From CADEEN01 sp963751775 (GTDB lineage: Bacteria; Pseudomonadota; Gammaproteobacteria; Burkholderiales; Burkholderiaceae_C), in the NCBI GenBank assembly GCA_963751775.1, contig CAVVVW010000027.1:1-64000 (forward strand): 64,000 nucleotides of DNA. Direction: 5' to 3'. The position numbers and the translations under genes were made by a program. The notes under the pieces were generated by a model. It was not told the DNA's origin, ran no database searches, and worked only from the letters and a program-made list of their open reading frames with translations. Positions 48,514-57,690 of this stretch are shown here, piece after piece. Position 1 is the stretch's first letter. The number at the start of each line of letters is the position of its first letter.

Positions 48514-50937
48514 ATGCAATTTCCTGAAAGCTGGTTGCGCGAGTTCTGCGACCCGCCACTGTCGACGCAACAACTGGCCGAGCTGTTGACGATGTCGGGC
48601 CTGGAGGTCGAAGATGTTCGACCTGTAGCGCCGCCGTTCTCGCGCGTGGTCGTCGCTGAAATCGTCGAAGCCGTGCCGCACCCGAACGCCGACAAGCTGC
48701 GGGTGTGCCGGGTCGAGGCCGGTGAGCACTCCACGCAGGGGCCTTTGCAGATCGTCTGCGGGGCGCCGAACGCGCGGGTCGGCCTGCGTGTGCCGTTGGC
48801 ACTGGTGGGTGCCGAGCTGCCGCCGGGCGCGGATGGCAAGCCGTTCCGGATCGCGGTCGGGAAACTGCGCGGTGTCGAAAGCTTCGGCATGTTGTGCTCG
48901 GCGCGTGAATTGAAGTTGTCGGATGACCATGGCGGTCTGCTCGAACTCGCGCACGATGCAGCGCTCGGTGCCGATGTGCGTCAGGTACTTGGCCTCGACG
49001 ATCACCTCTTCACGCTCAAGCTCACACCCAACCTCGCCCATGCACTGTCCGTGTATGGCATTGCCCGCGAAGTCGCTGCGCTGACCGGCGCGGCGCTGAA
49101 GTCGCCCGCGATCCCTGCGGCGGTGGTGACGCACGATGCCATCCTGGCGGTGCGCGTCGAGGCCAAGGACCTCTGTGGCCGCTTCTCGGGGCGCATCGTG
49201 CGCGGCGTGAACCCGCGCGCCAGGACACCGGCCTGGATGGTCGAGCGCCTGGCCCGCTGCGGCCAGCGCTCGGTGACGGCGCTGGTCGACATCTCGAACT
49301 ATGTGATGTTCGAATATGGCCGGCCGTCGCACATCTTCGATCTCGACAAGATCCATGACGAACTCGTGGTGCGCTGGGCGCGACAGGGTGAGCAACTGAC
49401 ACTGCTCAACGGCAACACCGTGGAACTCGACGAGACCGTCGGCGTGATCGCCGATGCGCATGCTGTCGAGTCGCTGGCCGGCATCATGGGCGGCGACGCG
49501 ACGGCGGTCGGCGACGCCACGAAGAACGTCTACGTCGAGGCCGCGTTCTGGTGGCCCGAGGCCATCCAGGGCCGTTCCAGGCGCTTCAACTTCACGACCG
49601 ACGCCGGCCATCGCTTCGAGCGCGGCGTCGATCCGGCGGGCACCGTCGAGCACATCGAGCGCATCACGCAGTTGATCATCGACATCTGCGGCGGTCAGGC
49701 CGGGCCGGTCGACGATCAGCAGGTGTCGATGCCGACGCGGGCGCCGGTCACGCTGCGCGTGGCGCGCGCGGCCAAGGTCATCGGCATGGCCGTCACGCAG
49801 GCGCAATGCGTCGATGTCATGCGCCGACTCGGGTTCGAGACGCGCGAAGGTCCCGGTACCGTCACCATCGTGCCGCCGTCCTGGCGCTTTGACCTGACGA
49901 TCGAAGAAGACCTGATCGAAGAGGTAATCCGCGTTCTCGGCTTCCATCTGCTGCCGGCGACACCGCCGTTGGCGGCTGTGACGGCGCGCGCGGTGCCCGA
50001 GGCCCGTCGCAGTGTGCATGCGATTCGCCATGCGCTGGCCGCGCTCGACTACCAGGAAACGATCAACTTCAGCTTCGTCGAAGCCCGATGGGAGCACGAG
50101 CTGGCGGGTAATGCCGACCCGATCGCCGTCATCAACCCCATCGCTGCGCCGTTGGCGGTGATGCGTTCGAGCTTGATCGGAAGCCTGCTTGCCGTACTGC
50201 GCTACAACCTCGCCCGGCGGGCGTCGCGTGTGCGTGTGTTCGAGGTCGGACGGACCTTCCGGCGCGACCCGCGCGTGACCGAGGGTGAAGTTCGGGTGGC
50301 CGGCGTCGACCAACCGATGCGGGTTGCGGGCCTGGCCTTCGGCCGCAGCGACACCGTCCAGTGGGGCAGCGCCGAGCGCGGCGTTGACTTCTTCGATGTC
50401 AAGGGTGATGTCGAGGCGCTGCTGGCGCCCAGGCGCGCGCGTTTCGTCGCTGCCGCGCACCCGGCGCTGCACCCGGGCCGCAGTGCGCGTGTCGAAGTCG
50501 ACGGCGAGCCCATCGGCTGGTGCGGCGAGTTGCACCCGCGCTGGCGCCAGGCCTACGATCTGCCGCGGGCACCGCTGCTGTTTGAACTCGACCTGGCCGC
50601 ATTGCAGCAGCGCGCGGTGCCGATGGCGACAGCCGTTCCCAAGTTCCAGGCGTCCATCCGCGATCTGGCGCTCGTGCTGCCCGACAGCGTCAGCCACGAC
50701 ACGCTGATCGCTGCCGCGCTGGCCGACGGCGCCGGTTTGATTCGCGCGGCCCATCTGTTCGATCTGTACAAGCCCGGCCAGGCCGTGGCCGGCATCGCCG
50801 CCGACGAACGAAGCCTGGCCATACGCCTCGAATTGCGCGACGACGAAGCGACGCTGACCGAGGAGCGCATCGAAGCCGCGGTGGCCGATGTGATGCGGCG
50901 CCTGCAATCGCAGCTCGGCGCCCGCCTGCGCACATGA
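48514..50937 (+). CDS. pheT: Phenylalanine-tRNA ligase beta subunit
   Basis: The intact 807-residue subunit begins with an EMAP-II-like tRNA-binding domain (P-N-A-D-K-L-R-V-C-R). The B3/B4 editing domain, the B5 domain and the catalytic-like core follow (F-S-F-V-E; N-P-I-A-A-P-L-A-V-M-R). It ends with a ferredoxin-fold anticodon-binding domain (P-K-F-Q-A-S-I-R-D-L-A). It lies 9 bases after pheS, and its TGA overlaps the ATG of ihfA. Not a single frame error occurs in these 2.4 kb, in contrast to the adjacent pheS. Confidence 0.98.
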   Translation: MQFPESWLREFCDPPLSTQQLAELLTMSGLEVEDVRPVAPPFSRVVVAEIVEAVPHPNADKLRVCRVEAGEHSTQGPLQIVCGAPNARVGLRVPLALVGAELPPGADGKPFRIAVGKLRGVESFGMLCSARELKLSDDHGGLLELAHDAALGADVRQVLGLDDHLFTLKLTPNLAHALSVYGIAREVAALTGAALKSPAIPAAVVTHDAILAVRVEAKDLCGRFSGRIVRGVNPRARTPAWMVERLARCGQRSVTALVDISNYVMFEYGRPSHIFDLDKIHDELVVRWARQGEQLTLLNGNTVELDETVGVIADAHAVESLAGIMGGDATAVGDATKNVYVEAAFWWPEAIQGRSRRFNFTTDAGHRFERGVDPAGTVEHIERITQLIIDICGGQAGPVDDQQVSMPTRAPVTLRVARAAKVIGMAVTQAQCVDVMRRLGFETREGPGTVTIVPPSWRFDLTIEEDLIEEVIRVLGFHLLPATPPLAAVTARAVPEARRSVHAIRHALAALDYQETINFSFVEARWEHELAGNADPIAVINPIAAPLAVMRSSLIGSLLAVLRYNLARRASRVRVFEVGRTFRRDPRVTEGEVRVAGVDQPMRVAGLAFGRSDTVQWGSAERGVDFFDVKGDVEALLAPRRARFVAAAHPALHPGRSARVEVDGEPIGWCGELHPRWRQAYDLPRAPLLFELDLAALQQRAVPMATAVPKFQASIRDLALVLPDSVSHDTLIAAALADGAGLIRAAHLFDLYKPGQAVAGIAADERSLAIRLELRDDEATLTEERIEAAVADVMRRLQSQLGARLRT

Positions 50938-51317
50938 AGGCCCCAGCAATGAGCAGCATGCCCCCCGAGCCACCTCTGCAGCGCGTCCTGATGCCGTCGC
51001 TGGAGACGCCGACGCTGACCAAGGCCGAACTGGCCGAATTGCTGTTCGAGCGGCTGGGACTGAACAAGCGCGAGTCCAAGGACATGGTCGAGGCCTTCTT
51101 CGACATCGTCCATGCCGCCCTGGTGACCGGAACCGACGTCAAGCTGTCGGGCTTTGGCAACTTCAACATCCGGCGCAAGGCGCCGCGGCCGGGACGCAAC
51201 CCCCGGACCGGGGAGGCGATCCCGATCAAGGCCCGGAACGTGGTCACTTTTCACGCCAGCCACAAATTGAAGGGCCTGGTTCAGGGCGACATCGCCGCTG
51301 ACGACGAGTTCGAGTAA
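50934..51317 (+). CDS. ihfA: Integration host factor alpha subunit
   Basis: IHF-alpha pairs with IHF-beta to bend DNA sharply in transcription, replication and recombination. The product of 127 residues has an N-terminal extension of about 27 residues compared with the E. coli protein. The HU/IHF fold follows: L-T-K-A-E-L-A-E-L-L-F, V-K-L-S-G-F-G-N-F, and the DNA-intercalating arm R-P-G-R-N-P-R-T-G-E. The ATG overlaps the pheT stop, placing it in the synthetase operon as in E. coli. Confidence 0.95.
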   Translation: MKAPAMSSMPPEPPLQRVLMPSLETPTLTKAELAELLFERLGLNKRESKDMVEAFFDIVHAALVTGTDVKLSGFGNFNIRRKAPRPGRNPRTGEAIPIKARNVVTFHASHKLKGLVQGDIAADDEFE

Positions 51318-51352
51318 AGTCTGAACTTTCCCAATGAAAGCTGTTGATTTCA

Positions 51353-51790
51353 ATGGAGAAAGTGCTTCCGGCCATTCCTGCAAAGCGCTATTTCACCATC
51401 GGTGAAGTGAGCGATTTGTGCGCTGTGAAGCCGTATGTGCTGCGCTATTGGGAACAGGAGTTCACGCAGCTCAAGCCGATGAAGCGGCGCGGCAACCGAC
51501 GCTACTACCAGCACCACGAAGTGCTGCTCATTCGCCGAATCCGCGACCTGCTGTATGAACAGGGCTTCACCATCAGCGGTGCGCGCAATCGGCTTGCAGA
51601 CAGCGTTGCGACGGCCGCGAGCCGGGGCCCGATTGACTCCGATCGCGATGCGGACTCAACCGCGCCGGAGAGCGAAGGCGAGGACGCCGCCTCAGCGCCG
51701 CGCGGGATTGCACCGGACGCGGCCCAGCCGATCACCGCAGGCGACATTCGCGGCGAGCTGATCGCCATCCGCGCGCTGCTCGCGCCCTGA
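51353..51790 (+). CDS. MerR family transcriptional regulator
   Basis: This 145-residue protein has an N-terminal MerR helix-turn-helix (Y-F-T-I-G-E-V-S-D-L-C through L-R-Y-W-E-Q-E-F; R-R-Y-Y-Q-H-H-E-V) and a short, disordered-looking acidic C-terminus. It lacks an obvious ligand or metal-binding domain. A TTG at 51344 is in frame, but the ATG at 51353 is preferred. It follows ihfA by 35 bases and precedes the tRNA-Pro gene, a linkage common in beta- and gammaproteobacteria. Confidence 0.88.
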   Translation: MEKVLPAIPAKRYFTIGEVSDLCAVKPYVLRYWEQEFTQLKPMKRRGNRRYYQHHEVLLIRRIRDLLYEQGFTISGARNRLADSVATAASRGPIDSDRDADSTAPESEGEDAASAPRGIAPDAAQPITAGDIRGELIAIRALLAP

Positions 51791-51808
51791 GGCGCGAATC
51801 GCTACAGC

Positions 51809-51814
51809 TATACT
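51809..51814 (+). promoter_or_regulatory. tRNA-Pro -10 promoter box
   Basis: TATACT lies 12 bases before the mature tRNA, a -10 box matching five of six consensus positions at a suitable distance. No strong -35 box is visible. Confidence 0.5.
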
Positions 51815-51826
51815 CTGCCGCAACGT

Positions 51827-51903
51827 CGGGGTGTAGCGCAGCCTGGTAGCGCACTTGCATGGGGTGCAAGGGGTCGCGAGTTCGAATCCCGCCACCCCGA
51901 CCA
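51827..51903 (+). tRNA. tRNA-Pro (anticodon GGG)
   Basis: The cloverleaf folds with acceptor CGGGGTG/CACCCCG, D-stem GCGC/GCGC, anticodon stem CTTGC/GCAAG and the loop ATGGGGT, which sets the anticodon GGG at 51861-51863. The T-loop is TTCGAAT, and the CCA tail is encoded. One T-stem pair (51879 A with 51889 C) is mismatched. Confidence 0.97.
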
Positions 51904-51915
51904 ATCGTCGATCAC

Positions 51916-51945
51916 AGGGCCAGCCGGATTCTCGGCTGGCCCTTT
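51916..51945 (+). terminator. Terminator after tRNA-Pro
   Basis: A perfect 11-bp stem, AGGGCCAGCCG with CGGCTGGCCCT, closes a 6-base loop and begins 12 bases after the tRNA. Only three Ts follow. Since the sensor-kinase gene ends nearby on the other strand, it may serve both directions. Confidence 0.75.
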
Positions 51946-51957
51946 GTCATTGCCCCG

Positions 51958-54208
51958 TCAGGCCGGGTGCGTGCCCAGGCCGCCGATGACGACGTGACAG
52001 GCAACGCCGCCGCTGGTGATCTCGCGCCACTGAACCTCGCCGCCGAGTTGCTTGACGCGCTTGCGCACGCCGCCCAGGCCCAGCCCATGCGACCAGGCAT
52101 CGGGATTGCGCCCAACGCCGTTGTCGGTGACCGACAAGGTCAATGCCCCCCGCTCGAGGCTGGCATCGACGTCGACACGGGTCGCTCGGGCATGGGCAAT
52201 CGCATTGCTCACCAGTTCGCGCAAGATGCGCGTCAACGCCGACCATTGCACGACGCTCAACTCGATGTCGATGTCGTAGGCGAAGGCCCAGCCGAAATCA
52301 CAATCGGCCGCAGCCAGGCGTTGCGCGATGTCGGCTTTCCACTCGACCACGGCGTGCGACAGACGGTGATCGGCTGCAGCCAGGCCGCGGGTCAGCGTCT
52401 TCAAGTCCTTCAGCGTGTGGCGCAGGTAATCTTCCATCTCGCGCGTCGGCGCCTGGTAGATCAAGGTCAGCAGGCGCGCGCCGATGTCGTCGTGCAGGTC
52501 CTGCGCAATGCGCAGCCGCTCTTCGCTGCGACCGTGCTCGACGGCTGCATCGAAGGCCACGGCGCGGCTGAGTTGCTCGACCATGCGATCGGCCAGCCGC
52601 GCATCGTTGGCGCTGAATATTCGCCGGCCGCGCTGCGCGAAATGCAGCTCGATGACGCCGGCCTCGCTTGCGGCGCTGAGTCTTGGCACCGGCACCAGCA
52701 GACTGGCGCCGTTGCCGACGACGCGGGCGCGGTCCATGTGGTGTTCCGACTGCTTGAGTTCGAGCGGCTCGAAGACATCACGCAGCAGACGCATCAGTTG
52801 GTCGCCGACGCTTTGCGGCCTGACCTGGACTTCGCGTGCCACCCGGTAAAGTCGCTCGAACATGCGCTCGGCCGTGACGCTTTCGCGCGCCAGCATCTGG
52901 TCGATCAACCATTGGCGCAGGCCGACGTAGGCACCGAGTGCGATGAACAGCGCCAGCGTGAGCGAGGCGAAACTGCCGGGCGCGAACACGGCGACGAACA
53001 TGAGATCCAGCGCGGCGGCCACCGCGCTCACGCCTGCCAACAGCGAAAGCTCGCGCATCAATTGCTGCGTGCGGGCCAGGAACGGCAGCATCAGCAGCAT
53101 CGAGGCGATGAACACCAACCATGCCGCCGCTCCGATCGCCGCCGCCTGGCTGTTGCCGACTGGCTGCATGTCGACCGTGGCGAGCGATACCGTCAACACG
53201 ACCAGCGTCGTGACGGTCAGCAGGCAGAATCGCCACAGCGCCGCCGCCAGCGGATGCGGCTGCACGCGCTGCACCCATGCCGAGCTGGGCCACGGCGAGC
53301 ACGCCGCAGCCGATCATCGCCGCCTGCGTCCACCACCATGCGTTGGCCAGCCACTGGGTCGCCACGGCCGCAGCCAAGCCCGCCAGCGCGAGCCAGACCA
53401 GCGCCGCGCGCGCGCCGATGCCGGGCAGGCGGCGCGGGTGCACGCCCGTGGCGTGCACCAGTGCCGCGGCGGTCGCGAGGTCGAACGCAGAGCGCAGGTC
53501 GCTGTCCAGGCGCATGAAGCCGGCGGGCATGCCCAGCGCAGGAATCGACTCGACGCCCAGGAACAGCAGGTTGCCCGCCTGCGCCAGCGCCATGACGGCG
53601 TAAAGGCCGTTGGCCAACTCGGGGCGGGCCACCAGAACGGCAATCGCCACCATGTACAGCAACAGGGCAAATGCGGCAGCCGGCCAGAACACCGCGCCCA
53701 GGCCGCCGCTGCCATGCGGGCGGGCGTCGAAGGCAAGCAAGCGGTCGTCGTCGAGCATCAGTTGCAATGACCCGCCGGCCAGTGCATGGCCCAGAGCGTC
53801 GTGTTGGGCGGCATGGCTTTGCCGATCGGCGTCCGTCGTCAGCCAGCGTGCCGAGCGTTGCAGCAGCAGTGCATCGATGGCAGTCACGTGCCCGCTGGCG
53901 TCGACCAGGCCGCGCACGCCGTGCGCTGCCTGTGCCGCACCCGCCAGCTGTAACGTGCCTCCGTCATTGGCTTGCAGCGCGGCCGACGACGCCGGCACCG
54001 CGGCCAGTGCACGGACCAGTAGAACGAGGGCCAGGCAGCCGATCAGCGCGGCGCCTACCAGGACGCGCACCCGCCAACCGATCCAGCGTGCACGTTGCCG
54101 TCGCTGTCCGAAATCGCGTCTCTGCGGCTTGTCGTCAGTCAGCAAGCGCGTGCCACCGTCGTCGCTTGCCGCACGCAACGCGTCGGCAGCGGGTGGCGGG
54201 GCAGGCAT
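51958..54208 (-). CDS. Polytopic sensor histidine kinase (frameshifted)
   Basis: The repaired 749-residue protein has one N-terminal helix, a periplasmic region of about 95 residues, then about nine more membrane helices, a linker and a kinase core. The phospho-acceptor histidine is in R-I-A-Q-D-L-H-D-D-I-G-A-R of the NarX/HPK7 type, followed by N-A-I-A-H-A and D-N-G-V-G-R with G-L-G-L-G-G-V-R-K-R. An extra base near 53280 breaks the frame among the membrane helices. It lies 31 bases downstream of the response-regulator gene. The input signal is unknown. Confidence 0.85.
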
Positions 54209-54239
54209 CGCGCATCCAGGCCGTTGCGCGCCTGACGGC

Positions 54240-54995
54240 TCACACCAGCCCTTGTTTGCTGGCCAGCACCGCGGCCTCGGCGCGGCTGGAAACGTTGAGC
54301 TTCTTGTAGATCGACTTGATGTGGTCGTTGACGGTGAACCACTTGATGCCCATCAGGCTGGCGATTTCCTTGATCGTGAAGCCCTTGCTCAGGAAGGTCA
54401 GGACCTCACTCTCGCGCGGCGTCAGGTGTTCATGCGCGAACGGCTTGTCCAGCAGCGCAACCGGCCTGCTTGCCGACGGGGCGCCGGGCGCCGCGGTGAA
54501 GCCTGACTCGGTGAATCCGGCGCCGATGTCGTGGCCGTCGGTGCTGCCGTTGCGAAAGTGCGTGAGCAGGCGGCGTGCGATGGCCGGCGAAAGTGGCGGT
54601 TGGCCGCGCACGATCTTCTGCAGCTCTTCGACCAAGACCTCGAAGCGGTCTTCCTTGAGCAGGTAGCCGTCGGCACCGCGTTGCAATGCCGGGAACAGGT
54701 GGTCGTCGTCGGAATACAGCGTGGTGACGATCTTCATGGCCGGGTAATGCGCCAGCTCGGTCAGCAGGTCCATGCCGTCGCCATCCGGCAATTCGAGGTC
54801 GACCAGCACCAGTTTGAACGGATCTGCGCCGTGCATCCCGCTGGCGCCGCCGGCCATCGCGATCTGCTTGCGCGCGTTGCCAAGGTCTCCCGCTTCGGCA
54901 ATCGCGAGGGCGTCGCTGAAGCTCTCACGCACGACCCGGCACAAGAACCCGCGCGCCACCGGGTTGTCCTCCAGGATCAGAACCTTGACGGTCAT
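54240..54995 (-). CDS. NarL/LuxR-type response regulator
   Basis: This 251-residue protein has a receiver domain with the phospho-acceptor aspartate in L-V-L-V-D-L-E-L-P-D-G-D-G and the active-site lysine in G-Y-L-L-K-E-D. A linker follows, then a LuxR DNA-binding domain (L-T-P-R-E-S-E-V-L-T-F-L-S-K-G-F-T-I-K-E-I-A; V-N-D-H-I-K-S-I-Y-K-K-L). It is encoded directly upstream of the polytopic kinase on the same strand and is its obvious partner. Target genes are unknown. Confidence 0.92.
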   Translation of the reverse strand: MTVKVLILEDNPVARGFLCRVVRESFSDALAIAEAGDLGNARKQIAMAGGASGMHGADPFKLVLVDLELPDGDGMDLLTELAHYPAMKIVTTLYSDDDHLFPALQRGADGYLLKEDRFEVLVEELQKIVRGQPPLSPAIARRLLTHFRNGSTDGHDIGAGFTESGFTAAPGAPSASRPVALLDKPFAHEHLTPRESEVLTFLSKGFTIKEIASLMGIKWFTVNDHIKSIYKKLNVSSRAEAAVLASKQGLV

Positions 54996-55094
54996 TGTTG
55001 TCTCCCCATCGTTCGGCCACGACACCGCATCGACAAAGGCTCGGCGCATCGTAGCGCATCACGGCGCGACGCACGGGAGCGCGCAAAGCGCGCC

Positions 55095-56071
55095 TCAGTT
55101 CACCATCAGCAGCTTGCCGCAGACCTGGCGCGAATCCATGCGGGCGTAAGCGGCGGCCAAGGCACTCATCGGCAGGCGAGTGTCGATCGCCGGCTTGACC
55201 CGGCCTTCGGCGTACCACGCAAACAGCTCGGCCAGGCCATGCCGAAACGCCTTGGGCTCGCGTCGAACGAAATCGCCCCAGAACACACCGACGACGCTGG
55301 CACCCTTGAGCAGCGGCAGGTTCCATGACAGTGCCGGGATCGGGCCGGCGGCGAAGCCGATCACCAGGTAGCGACCGCGCCAGGCGATGGCCCTGAACGC
55401 CGCCTCGGCCAGACTCGCCGCCGACCGGGTCGTAGACCACGTCGGGGCCCTTGCCATCGGTCGCCGCCTTGAGTGCATCGCGCAGGTTGTCGCGGCCCAG
55501 GTCGATGGCCACATCGGCACCGAGTTCGCGGCAGAAGTTGCGCTTGTGTTCGTTCGATGCGGCCGCGATCACGCGCGCGCCGGCCGCCTTGGCGATCTGC
55601 ACCGCCGCGCTGCCCACGCCGCCGGCGGCGCCGAGTACCAGCACCGTCTCGCCGGCCCGCAGTGCCGCGCGGTCGATCAGCGCGTGGTGCGAGGTGCCGT
55701 AGGTGAAAGCGAAGGCGGCCGCATCGTCGAGGTCGAAACCGGGCGGTAGCGGCATGACCAGGGCCGCATCGACGCAGGCATGCGTCGCAAAGCCGCCGCT
55801 GACACCGATGGCGGCCACGCGGTCGCCGACCTTGCAGGTGCCGCACGCCTTCGCCGAGGGCTTGGACGCGGCCCGAAAACTCGCAGCCGGGCACGAACGG
55901 CAGCGGCGGCTTGACCTGGTACTTGTTCTGCACCGTCAGCAGGTCGGGAAAGTTCAGGCTCGCGGCGTGAATTTCGATGCCCACCTGTCCCGCTGCCGGC
56001 ACGGGCGTGGGCAGCTCGGTCCAGCGCAGCGCCTGCACGCCGACCGGGTTGTCGCAAAGCCAAGCATGCAT
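55095..56071 (-). CDS. NADPH:quinone reductase-like oxidoreductase (frameshifted)
   Basis: This zinc-independent medium-chain dehydrogenase, 324 residues after repair, has the N-terminal catalytic fold (A-S-L-N-F-P-D-L-L; F-V-P-G-C-E-F-S-G) and a Rossmann domain with V-L-G-A-A-G-G-V-G-S-A-A-V-Q-I-A-K. No zinc-binding cysteines are seen, as in the QOR group. Extra bases near 55845 and 55415 break it. It probably reduces quinones or enones with NADPH. Confidence 0.88.
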
Positions 56072-56123
56072 CGTCTCGCTCCCAGGCAATCTCAGGTCGC
56101 GAATGATAGACACCGCGCGCTGC

Positions 56124-56129
56124 CTACAA
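56124..56129 (+). promoter_or_regulatory. Possible -10 box immediately before surE
   Basis: TACAAT lies 7 bases before the surE ATG, so transcription from it would start at or next to the start codon. No ribosome site is visible in this gap. The -35 region is poor, and the box may be coincidental. Confidence 0.3.
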
Positions 56130-56136
56130 TCACCGC

Positions 56137-56896
56137 ATGCGCATTCTCATTGCCAACGACGATGGTTACCTCGCACCCGGGCTGGCGGCGCTGGTGCGCG
56201 CGATGCAGGGGCTGGGCCAGATCGACGTCATCGCACCCGAGCAGAACGCCAGCGGTACGTCCAACGCCTTGACGCTGAACCGGCCGCTGACCGTGCACCG
56301 CGCAAGCAACGGTTTTCGCTATATCACCGGCACGCCGTCCGACAGCGTGCACGTGGCCCTCACCGGACTGCTGCCCGAGCGGCCCGACCTGGTGCTGTCG
56401 GGCATCAACAACGGCGCCAACATGGGCGACGACACGCTGTACTCGGGCACGGTGGCCGCGGCGATGGAGGGCTTCCTGTTCGGCATCCCGGCGATTGCGT
56501 TCTCGCAGGTCGAGAAGGGCTGGGGCGAACTCGACGCGGCGGCGCAGGTCGCCCGCTCCGTCGTCGAGCAGGTCCTGGCATTGCCGCGCGCCGCACGGCC
56601 ATGGCTGCTCAACGTGAATATCCCGAACCGCGCCGATGCCCTGGCCCTGCCGCGGCGCATCACCCGCCTGGGCCGGCGCCATGCCAGCGAACCAGTGATA
56701 CAGCAGACCAGCCCGCGTGGCGAAACGATCTACTGGATCGGGCCGGCCGGCGATGCACGCGAGGCCGGCGAGGGCACCGACTTTCACGCCGTCGCGAGTG
56801 GCTGTCGTCTCGATCACGCCGCTGCAGGTCGACCTCACCGACCATGCCGAGTTGGCGGGCTGGCGTGATGCGCTGAAGCTGCCGGGCGGGCCGTGA
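56137..56896 (+). CDS. surE: 5'/3'-nucleotidase SurE (frameshifted)
   Basis: SurE is a stationary-phase survival phosphatase acting on nucleoside monophosphates. The N-terminus M-R-I-L-I-A-N-D-D-G-Y carries the metal-binding paired aspartates, and N-A-S-G-T-S-N, G-T-P-S-D-S-V and S-G-I-N-N-G-A-N-M-G-D-D are the family signatures. An extra base near 56803 shifts the last 30 residues; the repaired stop at 56894-56896 gives 252 residues. This stop overlaps the GTG of pcm. It starts the surE-pcm-nlpD-rpoS run. Confidence 0.95.
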
Positions 56897-57690
56897 GCGT
56901 GCGACCGCGCCGGTTTCCGCTGGCACTCGATCGCGTCGGCGGCGCAACGGGTGCGCCGGCCGGGCAGGGGCCGACCGGGAGCGCGCCCGCGCGGCGCCAG
57001 GGTGCGGCCACGGCCGTGTCGATCGGACTCGGGCTGGATTCGCAGGCCGTGCGCGCGCGCATGGTGCAGCGCTTGCGTGCAGAGGGCGTGCGGTGCGAGC
57101 CGGTGCTGGCGGCCATGGGCCAGGTGCCGCGCCACGATTTCGTCGATGCCGCCCTGGCCGCGCAAGGCTACGAGGACACGGCATTGCCGATCGGGCATGG
57201 CCAGACCATCTCCAAGCCGTCGGTGGTCGCGCGCATGCTGGGCTTGCTGTTCGAGGCACGCGGTGCGGCCCACGGCGCATCGCTGGGCCGCGTGCTCGAG
57301 ATCGGCACCGGCTGCGGCTACCAGGCGGCGCTGCTGTCGCTGCTGGCCCAGCAGGTGATCTCGATCGAGCGCCTGCGCCCGCTGTTCGAACGGGCACGTG
57401 GGCATCTCGCGCCTCTGCGCAGGGACAACCTGCGCCTCGTCTACGGTGACGGCCGCGCCGGCCATGCACCCAACGCGCCCTACGACGCCATCATCAGCGC
57501 CGCCGGTGGCGACGACGTGCCCGAGGCCTGGCTCGAACAGATGGCCGTCGGCGGGCGCCTGATTGCACCCATGCGCAGCCGTGCGCACGCCGGCCAGGAA
57601 CTCTTGGTGGTCGACCGCAGCGCGCAGGGCTGGTCGCGCCAACGCTACGAGGCCGTGCACTTCGTGCCGTTAAGATCGGGCACTGCATGA
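56893..57690 (+). CDS. pcm: Protein-L-isoaspartate O-methyltransferase
   Basis: Pcm uses SAM to methylate and repair isoaspartyl damage in aged proteins. The 265-residue product has a long arginine- and glycine-rich N-terminal extension of about 40 residues. The family core follows: V-P-R-H-D-F-V-D-A-A, L-P-I-G-H-G-Q-T-I-S-K-P (substrate motif) and L-E-I-G-T-G-C-G-Y-Q-A-A-L-L (SAM site). The GTG at 56893 overlaps the repaired surE stop, and the pcm stop overlaps the nlpD ATG. Confidence 0.95.
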   Translation: MSVRPRRFPLALDRVGGATGAPAGQGPTGSAPARRQGAATAVSIGLGLDSQAVRARMVQRLRAEGVRCEPVLAAMGQVPRHDFVDAALAAQGYEDTALPIGHGQTISKPSVVARMLGLLFEARGAAHGASLGRVLEIGTGCGYQAALLSLLAQQVISIERLRPLFERARGHLAPLRRDNLRLVYGDGRAGHAPNAPYDAIISAAGGDDVPEAWLEQMAVGGRLIAPMRSRAHAGQELLVVDRSAQGWSRQRYEAVHFVPLRSGTA

